From Actinomadura madurae (lineage in GTDB: Bacteria; Actinomycetota; Actinomycetes; Streptosporangiales; Streptosporangiaceae): 64,000 nt of DNA. The notes under the pieces are model-generated. The model searched no databases. It had not been told where the DNA came from and saw only the letters and a list, made by a program, of their open reading frames with translations. This document shows, piece by piece, positions 10,902 to 19,105 of this stretch. Position 1 is the stretch's first letter. Each line of letters begins with the position of its first letter. The stretch covers positions 290,127 to 354,126 of the forward strand of contig NZ_FOVH01000004.1 in the NCBI RefSeq assembly GCF_900115095.1, written 5' to 3'. A program made the translations under genes and the position numbers.

Positions 10902-12221
10902 TCAGCAGCGATCAAGGAATGTGTCGAGAACCCTGACGCCGAAGCGCAGCCCGTCCACGGGAACGCGCTCGTCAATGCCATGGAACATTCCGGAAAAGTC
11001 CAACTCTGGGGGCAATTTCAGCGGCGCGAATCCGAAGCACCGCATGCCCAGCCGCGCGAACGCCTTCGCGTCCGTCCCGCCGCTCAAGCAGTACGGCACC
11101 GGCAGCGCGCCCGCGTCCTCCGAGGTCAGCGCCGCCTCCATCGCCGCGACGAGGGCCCCCTCGTAGTCCGTCTCCACCGCGTGGTCATGGTGGACGAAAT
11201 CCCGCTCGACGTCCGGCCCGAGAAGTTCGTCCACTACCGCGAAAAACTCCTCCTCATATCCGGGCAAAAAGCGTCCATCGATCTGAGCCGTGGCACTCTG
11301 CGGAATGACATTCGTCTTGTACCCGGCGTCCAGCCGCGTCGGATTGAGCGTGTGCCGGAGCGTCGCGCCGATCATTCGCGCAAGCGGCCCGATCTGTTCA
11401 AGGCACTTCTCCGGACGATCCGGATCGAACTCCACCCCGTACGCCATGCACGCCCGCTCCAGGAAGGCCCGCACCGACTTCGTCAACTGCACCGGGAACT
11501 CGTGCGCCCCCAGCCGCGCGACCGCCGCCGCCACCGCCGTGACCGCGTTGTCCGGATGCACCATCGACCCGTGCCCGGCCGTCCCCTTGGCGGTCAGGTT
11601 CATCCACGCGATGCCCTTCTCCGCCGTCTCGATGAGGTACATCCGCCGGTCCCCGGGCACCGTCAGGCTGAACCCGCCGACCTCCCCCACGGCCTCGGTG
11701 CACCCCTCGAACAGCTCCGGATGCTCCTTCACCAGCCACTGCGCACCCCAGTTCCCCCCGGCCTCCTCATCGGCCAGGAAGGCGAGCACGATGTCCCGCG
11801 GCGGCCTGCGCCCCTCCCTGAGCCGCTGCCGCGCCACGGCCAGGATCATCGCGTCCATGTCCTTCATGTCGACGGCGCCGCGCCCCCACACGCACCCGTC
11901 CGCGATCTCCCCGCCGAACGGGTCCCGCGTCCAGTCCTCCCGGCGCGCCGGCACGACGTCGAGATGCCCGTGCAGCAGCAGCGCGTCCCGACCCGGATCC
12001 TCCCCCTCGATCCGCGCGACGAGACTCGCCCGCCCCGGATGCGACTCGAAGATCCGCGTCTCCAGCCCGACCTCCTCCAGCTTCTCCGCCACGTACTCGG
12101 CCGCCACCCGCTCCCCCGGCCCCGAATGATCGCCCGGGTTGCTGGTGTCGATCCGGATGAGTTCCTGGCAGAGCCGGACGACCTCGTCCTCAGCGGTCGG
12201 CTCGTGCGCCACAGTGATCAC
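10902..12221 (-). CDS. M20 family zinc metallopeptidase / amidohydrolase
   Basis: A 439-residue cytosolic hydrolase of the M20 family (dipeptidase, ArgE/DapE and acylase relatives). Metal and catalytic motifs are present: LLHGHLDVVP (His, Asp), GRGAVDMKDM (bridging Asp), ADEEAGGNWG (catalytic Glu pair) and a late KAFARLG/FGF region. Family members cleave peptide or N-acyl bonds with two zinc ions; the substrate here cannot be read from sequence. Two GTG starts are possible: 12221 and 12212. GAGGTGA lies 6 bases before 12212, which makes the shorter form at least as likely. The gene stands alone between the secreted protein and tRNA-Leu. Confidence 0.9.
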   Translation of the reverse strand: MITVAHEPTAEDEVVRLCQELIRIDTSNPGDHSGPGERVAAEYVAEKLEEVGLETRIFESHPGRASLVARIEGEDPGRDALLLHGHLDVVPARREDWTRDPFGGEIADGCVWGRGAVDMKDMDAMILAVARQRLREGRRPPRDIVLAFLADEEAGGNWGAQWLVKEHPELFEGCTEAVGEVGGFSLTVPGDRRMYLIETAEKGIAWMNLTAKGTAGHGSMVHPDNAVTAVAAAVARLGAHEFPVQLTKSVRAFLERACMAYGVEFDPDRPEKCLEQIGPLARMIGATLRHTLNPTRLDAGYKTNVIPQSATAQIDGRFLPGYEEEFFAVVDELLGPDVERDFVHHDHAVETDYEGALVAAMEAALTSEDAGALPVPYCLSGGTDAKAFARLGMRCFGFAPLKLPPELDFSGMFHGIDERVPVDGLRFGVRVLDTFLDRC

Positions 12222-12328
12222 CTCGTGTCCTCGCGTACCGTCCCATGGTGCCCCGCCGATCGACTTCGCCGCGACTCGCCACCTTTGGTATGGTGAAGCC
12301 CGCCGCAGCCCGCTGCGGCCTGCGACCG

Positions 12329-12414
12329 GTCCGGGTGGCGGAATAGGCAGACGCGCTAGCTTGAGGTGCTAGTGCCCTTTACGGGGCATGGGGGTTCAAG
12401 TCCCCCCTCGGACA
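12329..12414 (+). tRNA. tRNA-Leu (anticodon GAG)
   Basis: The acceptor stem GTCCGGG pairs with CTCGGAC (one G-T), followed by discriminator A. The anticodon stem CTAGC/GCTAG encloses TTGAGGT, giving anticodon GAG (Leu, CUC). A long variable arm and the T-arm GGGGG-TTCAAGT-CCCCC are typical class II features. CCA is not encoded. Its 3' end is partly duplicated at 18383-18399, consistent with use as an integration site. Confidence 0.97.
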
Positions 12415-12416
12415 CA
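12400..12416 (+). repeat. Candidate attachment site, left copy (tRNA-Leu 3' end)
   Basis: GTCCCCCTCGGACACA-type sequence at the tRNA 3' end matches 18383-18399 in 16 of 17 positions, in the same orientation. tRNA 3' ends are classic integration targets. The DNA between the copies is full of recombinase debris. The short length keeps confidence moderate. Confidence 0.45.
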
Positions 12417-12457
12417 CAGTTCGTACATATCCGGGTATTTCCGGGCACTCTGGAGTG

Positions 12458-12486
12458 CCTCTCGGGGCTGGTTTACACCCGAGAGG
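12458..12486 (+). terminator. Terminator after tRNA-Leu
   Basis: CCTCTCGGG pairs perfectly with CCCGAGAGG around an 11-base loop, followed by GTTGGCTTTT. A smaller inverted repeat (GGCACTC/GAGTGCC, 12444-12459) lies just before it. Position about 45 bases past the tRNA and the T-run fit an intrinsic terminator. Confidence 0.6.
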
Positions 12487-12599
12487 GTTGGCTTTTCGCT
12501 GTTTGATCACTTCCTTTCGCCGTGGTTGTGGATGCCGTGAGCACACCAGCCGCAGTCTGCGCCGGAACGGCGCGTGCAACGACGCGAGGCGCCTCGGTG

Positions 12600-13170
12600 T
12601 CAGCGTCGGTGGTGGATGGTGTCCTTCACCTCCCTCGGGGTGCCGGTCCGCAACGTGCGGGTCTCGGGCTCATAGGTGAGCGTGAGCTTTCGGGTGCGCA
12701 GGTCGCCGATGACCTCCCCGGGGTCGGTGGACGCGCCGTCCGGCACGGCATCGGACAGGCCGGTCAGGCGAAGGTGCAGGGTCGGCAGATGGGGCAGGAT
12801 GTGGTCCTCGCGGACGTAGAGGTTCCTGGGCCGATCCGGTTCTGAGCGCGACGAGCTGCTGTGGCCGTGCCGGCACCGATACGCGGGCCGGTTGTTGGCC
12901 CAGCACGATTCCGTCCGGCGGCCGCAGACGCCGCACCGCAGCAGCCCGGCGAGCAGGTAGCAGCGGTCCGAGCGGGCGGTGGCACCGCGCGGGGTCTGGA
13001 TGCCCTGGACCGCGATGAAGTCGGACTCGCTGACCAGGGCCGGGTGCGCGGGACGGGCGGAGATGACCCAGCCATCGGGCAGGTTCCACCGCTGCACCTG
13101 CCGATGCCCAAGCCCCGCTGGGTGAACATCCATTGCACGATCGGCGCCGTCTGCGAGTCGGGGTCTGCGC
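12600..13170 (-). pseudogene. Serine recombinase remnant (middle and C-terminal part)
   Basis: Fragments of a large serine recombinase in two frames. APIVQWMFTQR (near 13120-13160) fits the end of the recombinase domain. After a frame change come WNLPDGW and a zinc-ribbon region (LLRCGVCGRR ... YRCRHGH), then a tail ending VKDTIHHRR at 12600. The catalytic N-terminus is absent and replaced upstream by a piece of an unrelated regulator, so no functional integrase can be made. It points to an old integration event beside tRNA-Leu. The remnant at 18440-18821 has a different C-terminal sequence, so it comes from a second recombinase. Confidence 0.7.
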
Positions 13171-13174
13171 CGCG

Positions 13175-13527
13175 CGCAGTGCCTCCAGCGCGGGCTCGGG
13201 CGGATCCTCGGCCGAGCACTGCGGCAGGTTCGGCACGATGACCAGATCGGCGTCCCGAACCGCCCGCAGATCGTAAGGAACCGCGCAGGCCAACCAGCCG
13301 CCCACGATCGTCGTGTCCGGTTCGCCCGCGACAACGGCCACCTCCATCCCAGGAAGGCCCCCGTAGTGCGCGGCAAGGTCGAACACCCCGAACGCAAAAG
13401 ACATGCTGCTCGGCAAGGCCCCGTCGAAGAGCAGCACGACAAGATGCTGAATCTCCCTCGCCTCAGCCTGATCACCAACGAAGATCTCACGGTATAACTC
13501 GGTGACGCCGGAGGGGTTTGGAGTCAT
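13175..13527 (-). pseudogene. 5' fragment of a GlxA-type (DJ-1/PfpI-AraC) regulator
   Basis: From ATG 13527 the frame reads through QHLVVLLFDGALPSSMSFA and on to DADLVIVPNLPQC. This is the N-terminal DJ-1/PfpI-like domain of GlxA-family AraC regulators. About 115 residues remain; the rest of the domain and the whole AraC helix-turn-helix are missing. At about 13175 the sequence passes into recombinase debris, so the 3' end was probably lost by recombination. The family is inferred from pattern; no function is expected. Confidence 0.6.
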
Positions 13528-14068
13528 ACGGCCCACGGCCGCACGGGATTGTCAGCGATTGGCCCCGATGACCGGGCAAGACCCCGCACCTGCTGTGCCG
13601 GGGTCGGATGCCGCCGGGGTCGACGGCGCGGCGCAAGACTGTTCGCCAGCGTGCGGACGCGGACGACTACCAGCCTCTCTCCCCCGACCCCGACCCCGAC
13701 CCAGCACTGGATCCCCTCGTCCACGAGCAGCACCCCGAGTCGTCCCCGAGGTGCTGGAAGACGTACTCGCGCAGGTCATCGCGCATCCCCGACACATCCC
13801 AGCGGACGTTTGCCCAGCAAGCGCTGTATCCGGTCCGGCGCCAGCAGCCCGGTCACATACGCCCGCGCCTGCCACCGCGGCTCCACCCGAGGAAATCCTC
13901 CGCCCACCTCGTCCCGACGGAACTCCGCGCCCCGAACCGCATGCCGCCCCGGACCAACATTTCCCTTTGCGGACGCATCTAACGAGCGAACGACCGCGGC
14001 TGAAGGAATGGCATGCACGCACCCGATTCCACACCCCCACGGAGACGTCCAGGACCGTACGGCTGGCC
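13528..14068. other. Region without a convincing gene
   Basis: About 540 bases. Open frames exist on both strands but are Pro/Arg-rich with no recognisable domain and switch frame repeatedly. One plus-frame patch (near 13610-13740, with a DPDPDPALDP run) may be residue of a decayed gene. Nothing here is called as functional. Confidence 0.5.
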
Positions 14069-14470
14069 ATGTACGTGATGCTCGCGCGTTGGGTACCCGC
14101 CGCCCTCGTGAACCTGGCGATTTGCGTGAGATTCGCCCAGGAATCGGGCAACGACCCCCTTCCCCTGGTTGTCGCCGCCACAATCGGCGGCGTGATCAGC
14201 GCGACCGTCGCCGTCGCCGCTCTGCTCACTCCCTCTGCCCGCCGGTTCTTCACCCAGCCGGGCCACCACCGAGCCGCAGTAGTACCCCGCCGGACCAACG
14301 ATCCCAAGACCTGGGAAAGGATCAATGTGCAGCGTGCAGCGGTGAGCCTGACCCTGGTGGGAACCCCCCGCCGGCAGGCCGCAGATGGGGGGCACGGAAC
14401 CGCTCTCCTGATCGGGGGCGACCAGCCAGGCCTCTTCAACGGGAATCACATGAAAAGGGAAACGCTGTGA
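14069..14470 (+). CDS. Small putative membrane protein
   Basis: A 133-residue frame starting MYVMLARWVPAALVN, with two hydrophobic segments (about 4-22 and 31-52) and a polar tail. Third positions are strongly G/C, as in real genes here, whereas the open frame upstream of 14069 looks non-native. Its TGA overlaps the GTG start of the next gene (GTGA), suggesting translational coupling. No family recognised; the true start is uncertain because no clear ribosome site is visible. Confidence 0.45.
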   Translation: MYVMLARWVPAALVNLAICVRFAQESGNDPLPLVVAATIGGVISATVAVAALLTPSARRFFTQPGHHRAAVVPRRTNDPKTWERINVQRAAVSLTLVGTPRRQAADGGHGTALLIGGDQPGLFNGNHMKRETL

Positions 14471-15057
14471 CGCCGAGTACAACCCTGAGCACGCGTCCGC
14501 GCCAGGTACGCGGACCGGTGCTTACCCTGGGCGCGGTGACGGCGGTCGGAACGGCCTTGTTCTGGTTCTTCCTGATCAACCCGTGGAACTTCGCCTACGG
14601 TGGCCGGATCGCGTCGGTCGCATTCGGGGTGGTCATCGCCGGTGCCGCGCTCACGGCGAGCGTTCCCATTCCGAGCAAGCCCGCGAGAAGGATCGCGGCG
14701 TTCACGGGCGTGAGTGTGGCGCTCTTGCTGAGCGTCCTGTTCCTCCTGTTGTCCTTGTGGGGGGCTTCTGGGGTACGGAGCAGCCGCGTCCATGACGTCT
14801 CTCCTGACGGTGATACGCGGCTGGTGCTGGTCATCAGAGACGGGTTGCGTAAGAACTCCGCAGCGGAGGTCAAACTCCAGTCCGGCCGGAAGCCGTTCCA
14901 CCAGGAACGGACCGTGTGGTCGACCTCTTCCTTGGGAGCTCCGCAACGGATACGTTTCACCGGCTCCCGCACCATCGAGATCGTCTTCGCAGGAGACACT
15001 TTCCGTACCAAATACGACCCGGACACCCTGGAGGCCGGCCGTCGTTATACCAGCTGA
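14467..15057 (+). CDS. Putative membrane protein with C-terminal extracytoplasmic domain
   Basis: A 196-residue protein from GTG 14467, preceded by AAAAGGGAAACGCT. Three hydrophobic helices lie at roughly 17-36, 43-60 and 75-97. An approximately 90-residue soluble part follows (RLVLVIRDGLRK to LEAGRRYTS), probably beta-rich and likely outside the cytoplasm. The GTG overlaps the stop of the small membrane protein upstream, so the two are probably co-translated. No known domain recognised; role unknown. Confidence 0.6.
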   Translation: MTPSTTLSTRPRQVRGPVLTLGAVTAVGTALFWFFLINPWNFAYGGRIASVAFGVVIAGAALTASVPIPSKPARRIAAFTGVSVALLLSVLFLLLSLWGASGVRSSRVHDVSPDGDTRLVLVIRDGLRKNSAAEVKLQSGRKPFHQERTVWSTSSLGAPQRIRFTGSRTIEIVFAGDTFRTKYDPDTLEAGRRYTS

Positions 15058-15138
15058 GTGCATCTTTGAGAAAGAACTCGTCGGCGGCGCCAGGGGAGCA
15101 GGGGAACCCGGAGACGGATTCGCACCGTCGAAGACGGC

Positions 15139-15829
15139 ATGAGCGGCAGAAGGGGGATCGCTGCGGGTGTTGTCGTCGCCGTGCTCGCGTTGGCCGGGGC
15201 GGCGACGGCGATCCTCCGGCCGGCGAACGGCCCGCGCGTCGCACCACCGGACCGGACGGTGATGGGGAGGCGGTGGTGCTGTTCTCCTACACCGGCGGCT
15301 GCGACACCGCCCGCGGCGCGCGCCTGACCAGCGACGGCCCTGGGCGGCTCAACATGGACCTCACCGGCGTGACCGAACACGGGGAGTGCGACACGCCCTA
15401 CAAGAACCTGGCGATGTTCGCCGTCGACAAGGCCAAGGCACCCCCGGGCGGGCTCACGCTGGGAGGCACCCGTACAGGCAGTCCCGACCCGGTGAGCCCT
15501 GGGAAGCTGGTGGCGTTCGAGAAGCTCGCCGCGCCGCCGCCCCGTTCTGCGCGGGCGGCCGAGGTGAGCCAGCCCGACCAACTCGAAGGGTTCCTCAAGT
15601 CGCTCCCCGGTGCGAGGCTGGGCGGCGGGACGCCCGGTCAGAGGGGTGGGCGCCGCTTCGCCTTCGTCCTCTCCGGCTGCGCCGCGAGGACCGCGATCAT
15701 GATGATCGACGAGGACCGGCTGGCGGCCGAGCCGGTCGGCGACGGCATCACGCGGTGCGAGATCGCCGAGCACTACGCGGCCGTGTTCACCGTCGAGGCG
15801 CAGAACGTGCCGCCTACTGGATCGGCTGA
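15139..15829 (+). pseudogene. Signal-anchored secreted protein, frameshifted
   Basis: From ATG 15139 a signal anchor reads MSGRRGIAAGVVVAVLALAG. Near 15255-15270 (GATGGGGAGG) coding sense moves one frame back and continues as EAVVLFSYTGGCD ... RTAIMMIDEDRLAAE ... YAAVFTVEAQNV. Near 15810 it appears to slip again, giving a short ending AYWIG and stop at 15829. Both breaks fit single-base losses. The ectodomain has paired cysteines. The frame left after the second break runs on to 16085 as low-quality Arg-rich sequence. Either a young pseudogene or assembly errors. Function unknown. Confidence 0.6.
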
Positions 15830-16069
15830 CCAGTCCTCGGCACTCTCCGACTCGGCAGCCCGGGGTCCGCCCACCCGGGAGCGGGTTTCCAGAACACATC
15901 GCCCCAGGCCACAGCGCCGATGCCGGTTGCCATGCCGATTTTCGACGTTGGCTGCGCGGATGCCCAAAGCCTCGACTCGCCGTAGGTCGAGGGGCCGTCG
16001 CATGGTGAGCCCCGGGGCGGGTCGTTTTGGATCCGTGGATTCCCAGGCGATCATCGGACTCGTCCGAGG

Positions 16070-16648
16070 TCAGTCCATACGCTGAGGGGCGCTCAGTGCA
16101 TCGATCTCGGCGGTGCGTACCGCGGGCTTGTGGTGCGTGGCGGCGTCGGCGAGCCGGTCCATCCGCATCCGCCATCCGGTGATCTCCAAGCGGGCGAGCG
16201 GGGGACCGGTGCGCGGTAGGGCAGCGTGGACGTATACGTAGCGGCCCTTGCTGACCTGGCTTCGCCAGGGCAGGTCCAGGAAGTTCAGCAGCGTCCATTC
16301 GCGGGATCGATGGTGCACTACGTCGATCGCCGCGACCTGCTCCCAGGGAATCAGCAGGTCGACGGGGGTGCCCAGCCAGACGCCCTTACCGGTGACCGAG
16401 AACGCGATCTCGCGGCGCAGTCGGCGGCGTGCTGCGCCGCCCGCCCGTCCGAGCGTCACCACGGCCGGGCACATCACGCCGAACGCGGCCGCGACCACGG
16501 CGAACTGCCGCGGGCCGATGTTCCCGTCCCAGATCACCGTGAGCGCAGCACCGGTGCACAGGGCGACCAGAGCGAGCGCGACCAGGGCGAGACTGAGCGG
16601 ATGCCGCCAGGTGTGCGGCACGACGTAGGTCTCCCGATCATCGATCAT
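16070..16648 (-). CDS. Membrane protein with PH-like soluble domain
   Basis: A 192-residue protein from ATG 16648 (MIDDRETYVVPHTWRHPL). Two transmembrane helices lie at about 19-37 and 47-62, followed by a soluble region: IAFSVTGKGVWLGT, then LLIPWEQVAAIDVV. The helix-helix-PH layout, with a W-x-x-(V/I) motif, is common in actinobacterial membrane proteins of unknown role. A longer start at 16750 adds 34 Arg/Gly-rich residues and is less likely. It is convergent with the frameshifted gene at 15139. It probably acts at the cytoplasmic membrane. Confidence 0.6.
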   Translation of the reverse strand: MIDDRETYVVPHTWRHPLSLALVALALVALCTGAALTVIWDGNIGPRQFAVVAAAFGVMCPAVVTLGRAGGAARRRLRREIAFSVTGKGVWLGTPVDLLIPWEQVAAIDVVHHRSREWTLLNFLDLPWRSQVSKGRYVYVHAALPRTGPPLARLEITGWRMRMDRLADAATHHKPAVRTAEIDALSAPQRMD

Positions 16649-16942
16649 GCCGGGTGTGACGGTGCGAGGATCCCCGAAGTTCGCCGCTGCGTGTCCAGCC
16701 GGGCCCGGCCGCCTTCCGTGTCGCGACCGCTCGTCCAGCCCAGCGGGCACCGCACCACCACCGCAGCCTTCTCCTGCCTGGGCGTTGTCCTGATCTGGCC
16801 TCGAACTTTACAGCCGCCTCAGCAATCACAGCTCATGTGATCGTTCGTCGTACTCGCTGCCGCATCGGCTGCACGCGTTTCCCTGGCGGGCCGTAGCGGG
16901 CGCGTCCACCGCTGACCTGAACATCGTCTGGAGGCCACGAGC

Positions 16943-18120
16943 GTGATCGGCCCACTCTTCCGGCGGCTGCGCACCAACCCCCGGCGCACCGCAGCCGTCG
17001 CGGCAATCACCGTGATCGTCCTGGTCGCCGCCGGCGTCGGCGGCGTGTATGCCGACAGGACGGGACCGCGCCCCCTCGCGTCCACGGCGTCGCGGAGGGG
17101 CCGTTCGAGGCTCCGCGCCGTGGCCCCGACACCGTTCCCCGGCTTCCCGACCTGCCCGACGGATGCGGCGTGTCCAGCGAAACGGCCAAGGCTCTGGTCC
17201 CACTGAACCGGGACGACGACCCCGACGACTGCGTATGGCTCTCCCAGTCCAGCACGGGCGCCCACAAGAAGGTCCTCACCGTAAAGGCCGACGAGCTCGA
17301 CACCGCCCGGAACATGCCCGCGACCTCAGCCTACGACACCGCGTTCACCACGCTCCACCCACCCGCCGAACGCGTGGACGGCCTCGGCGAACAGGCGATC
17401 TCCAGATACTCCCGCGTGGCGAAGGGCGGGCGGGGGGAATACGTCTTCACCGCCCGCGGACGTTTCTACGCCATCGTCTACGAGGGACACGAGCACGGGC
17501 AGACCCTCCCCAAGCAGACAGCGCTGGCCGGAGCCCGGCGGGCCGCGATCGAAGTCGCCCGCAAGCTCGGCCTGCCCGCCGAACCCACCCCGCACAAGCA
17601 GGAGAACCCGCGGGGACCCGCCCCACTGCACCAGGTCCCACCAGCCTGCCGGCTCGTGTCAGCCGAAACGCTCGGCAAAGTGGTCCGCGACGGTAGGAAC
17701 CTCGGTCTCTGGGACGAAGACCCGCTCCTCACCGGCTTCCGCGACGTCCACGCCACCGCCTGCCGCTGGAAGGCTGACAAGACGGTGGAAGCGAAGCTGC
17801 AGACCGCGGATCTGATCGTTGAGGTGGCCTCGGTCTTCGACTACTGGCCAGGCGCCGGATACCAGGCGGCATCCCACGGTTACGCGGGACTGCACCATAG
17901 GTCGCGTGAGACCCTGAAGGGGTTCCGTCCCTTGGCAGGACTGGGCGAGCAAGCATTCGGAGGCCGCCTGGAGGACTACGCCCACGTGGGCTTCCGCATG
18001 CGGAACGTGGTCGTCCTGATCGCGTACAACGCTCCGTCTCTCCCCTCAGGCTCCGGCGATGCCGACCTCGCGGGCGCCTACACGGTCGCTCGCGACGTCA
18101 CCCGGACGTTGCAGCCGTGA
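16943..18120 (+). pseudogene. Signal-anchored protein with two tandem DUF3558-like domains, frameshifted
   Basis: GTG 16943 follows GGAGG by 8 bases and starts a signal anchor (hydrophobic AAVAAITVIVLVAAGVGGVY). At about 17055-17080, near GCGCCCCCTCGCG, the coding sense moves one frame back. It then reads DLPDGCGVSSETAKALVPL and on to 18120. The ectodomain holds two similar halves, each with a GLGEQA motif and cysteines placed as in DUF3558-like lipoproteins. The single -1 break is the same kind as in the gene at 15139. If the break is an assembly error, this is an intact protein of about 390 residues. Function unknown. Confidence 0.6.
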
Positions 18121-18439
18121 ACCCGCAGCGAACCTAAACCATGCCCGGCCGCCCGTTCAAGGCCGCGGACCAGGCGTCGGGACCAGAGGCAGCCACAAGC
18201 CCTGACCGAGAACGATCAAAGCGGAAAACCTGCGCATGACGGTAATGTCGAGCCGCACGCACCAGTCCGAATCTGCGTGCGGGCTCGCATCAATCCGACC
18301 AGGTGGCTGCAGGCTATGCACCAACCGAAATGCGGTCAGAGCGACGAGCGATGAATGGATGGGCCATGTGCTGTCGGGGCGTGTCGCCCCTCGGACACAA
18401 ATCATTAGCACATGTGGAAGGCGGGACCACCCTGGCTTC
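18121..18439. other. Non-coding gap with the right-hand att-like copy
   Basis: No gene is supported. A minus frame runs through it as read-through of the recombinase remnant, losing family resemblance beyond YYPEKN. The notable element is the tRNA-Leu-like repeat at 18383-18399. Confidence 0.5.
18383..18399 (+). repeat. Candidate attachment site, right copy
   Basis: Matches 12400-12416 (tRNA-Leu 3' end) in 16 of 17 bases, including 13 identical bases CCCCTCGGACACA. It lies close to the 3' end of the second recombinase remnant, as expected for the distal end of an integrated element. Too short to be certain. Confidence 0.45.
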
Positions 18440-18821
18440 CACAAGTTTTTTTCGGGGTAGTACGTCATCTTCAACCCGAGCCTCGCGTACAGATCCGCCT
18501 TGTCATCAGGATGCGCCCGGACGACCGCGTTAGCGAGTTCACCGGTCCGACGCAGCAGCTCCGCGAGTCCGTTACGGCTGACCGTCTGGTCTGGTGGGAC
18601 GGCGTTCAGCTCGCCTTCCAATCGGGCACGCCCCTGCTCGGTCTCGCTGTTCCGCTTCGCGACGCCGCTGCCACGCCACCGCCCGAGACTGCCCTACGTC
18701 GAAGAACTCCGCCCACGGTCGACAACCAGCCGCTCAGCACGTGACAACTGCCACCGATGCGACTCCCCGGATCCTGCAGTTCCTCCGTCGACACCCGCCC
18801 CAGAAATGCAAATCTCACCAT
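18440..18821 (-). pseudogene. Serine recombinase with large internal deletion
   Basis: ATG 18821 has the ribosome site GAGGGAGGTGG and begins MVRFAFLGRVSTEELQDP, the start of a catalytic serine-recombinase domain (GRVST holds the nucleophile). After about 45 residues, with at least one frame change, the sequence jumps to the extreme C-terminus of such enzymes: RARLEGELNAVPP ... HPDDKADLYARLGLKMTY. Several hundred residues, including the rest of the catalytic domain and the zinc ribbon, are missing. Non-functional remnant of a mobile element. Confidence 0.75.
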
Positions 18822-19105
18822 TACCACCTCCCTCGTCGCAAGCCTCCAGCATGCATCTCACCTTCGCCAACGACACAACCGAGGGTGAGCGACGCCACCA
18901 TCGGACAAAGCATCCTGCTCAACGCCACCCCTGTGGCTGCAAAGCAGGCGATCTCGAAACTTGGAGAGCCTGCGTACATGAGAGCACCGCTCAGGGCAGC
19001 CGAAGATAAGAGCCATCCTCGAATCAACTGCATCGGCGGTGGGCTATCGCGGACGGTCACCAAGTTTTTCTGCGGCACATCGCCGCCGGGGGCACGCGTC
19101 ACGTT

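Noticed and set aside
13502-14068. N-terminal extension of the small membrane protein
   Set aside because: Pro/Arg-rich and unlike neighbouring coding sequence; no start with a ribosome site and no domain.
13552-14439. Minus-strand frame of about 295 codons
   Set aside because: Overlaps the better supported small membrane protein on the other strand; the composition is Gly/Arg/Ser-rich without a domain.
15255-17080. Programmed -1 ribosomal frameshifting in the two signal-anchored genes
   Set aside because: Both shifts go -1, but no X-XXY-YYZ slippery heptamer or downstream pseudoknot is evident. Simple base loss explains them better.
18157-18621. Minus-strand ORF as a gene of its own
   Set aside because: Its first 60 residues are the C-terminal end of a serine recombinase whose body is missing; the rest is read-through into non-coding DNA.
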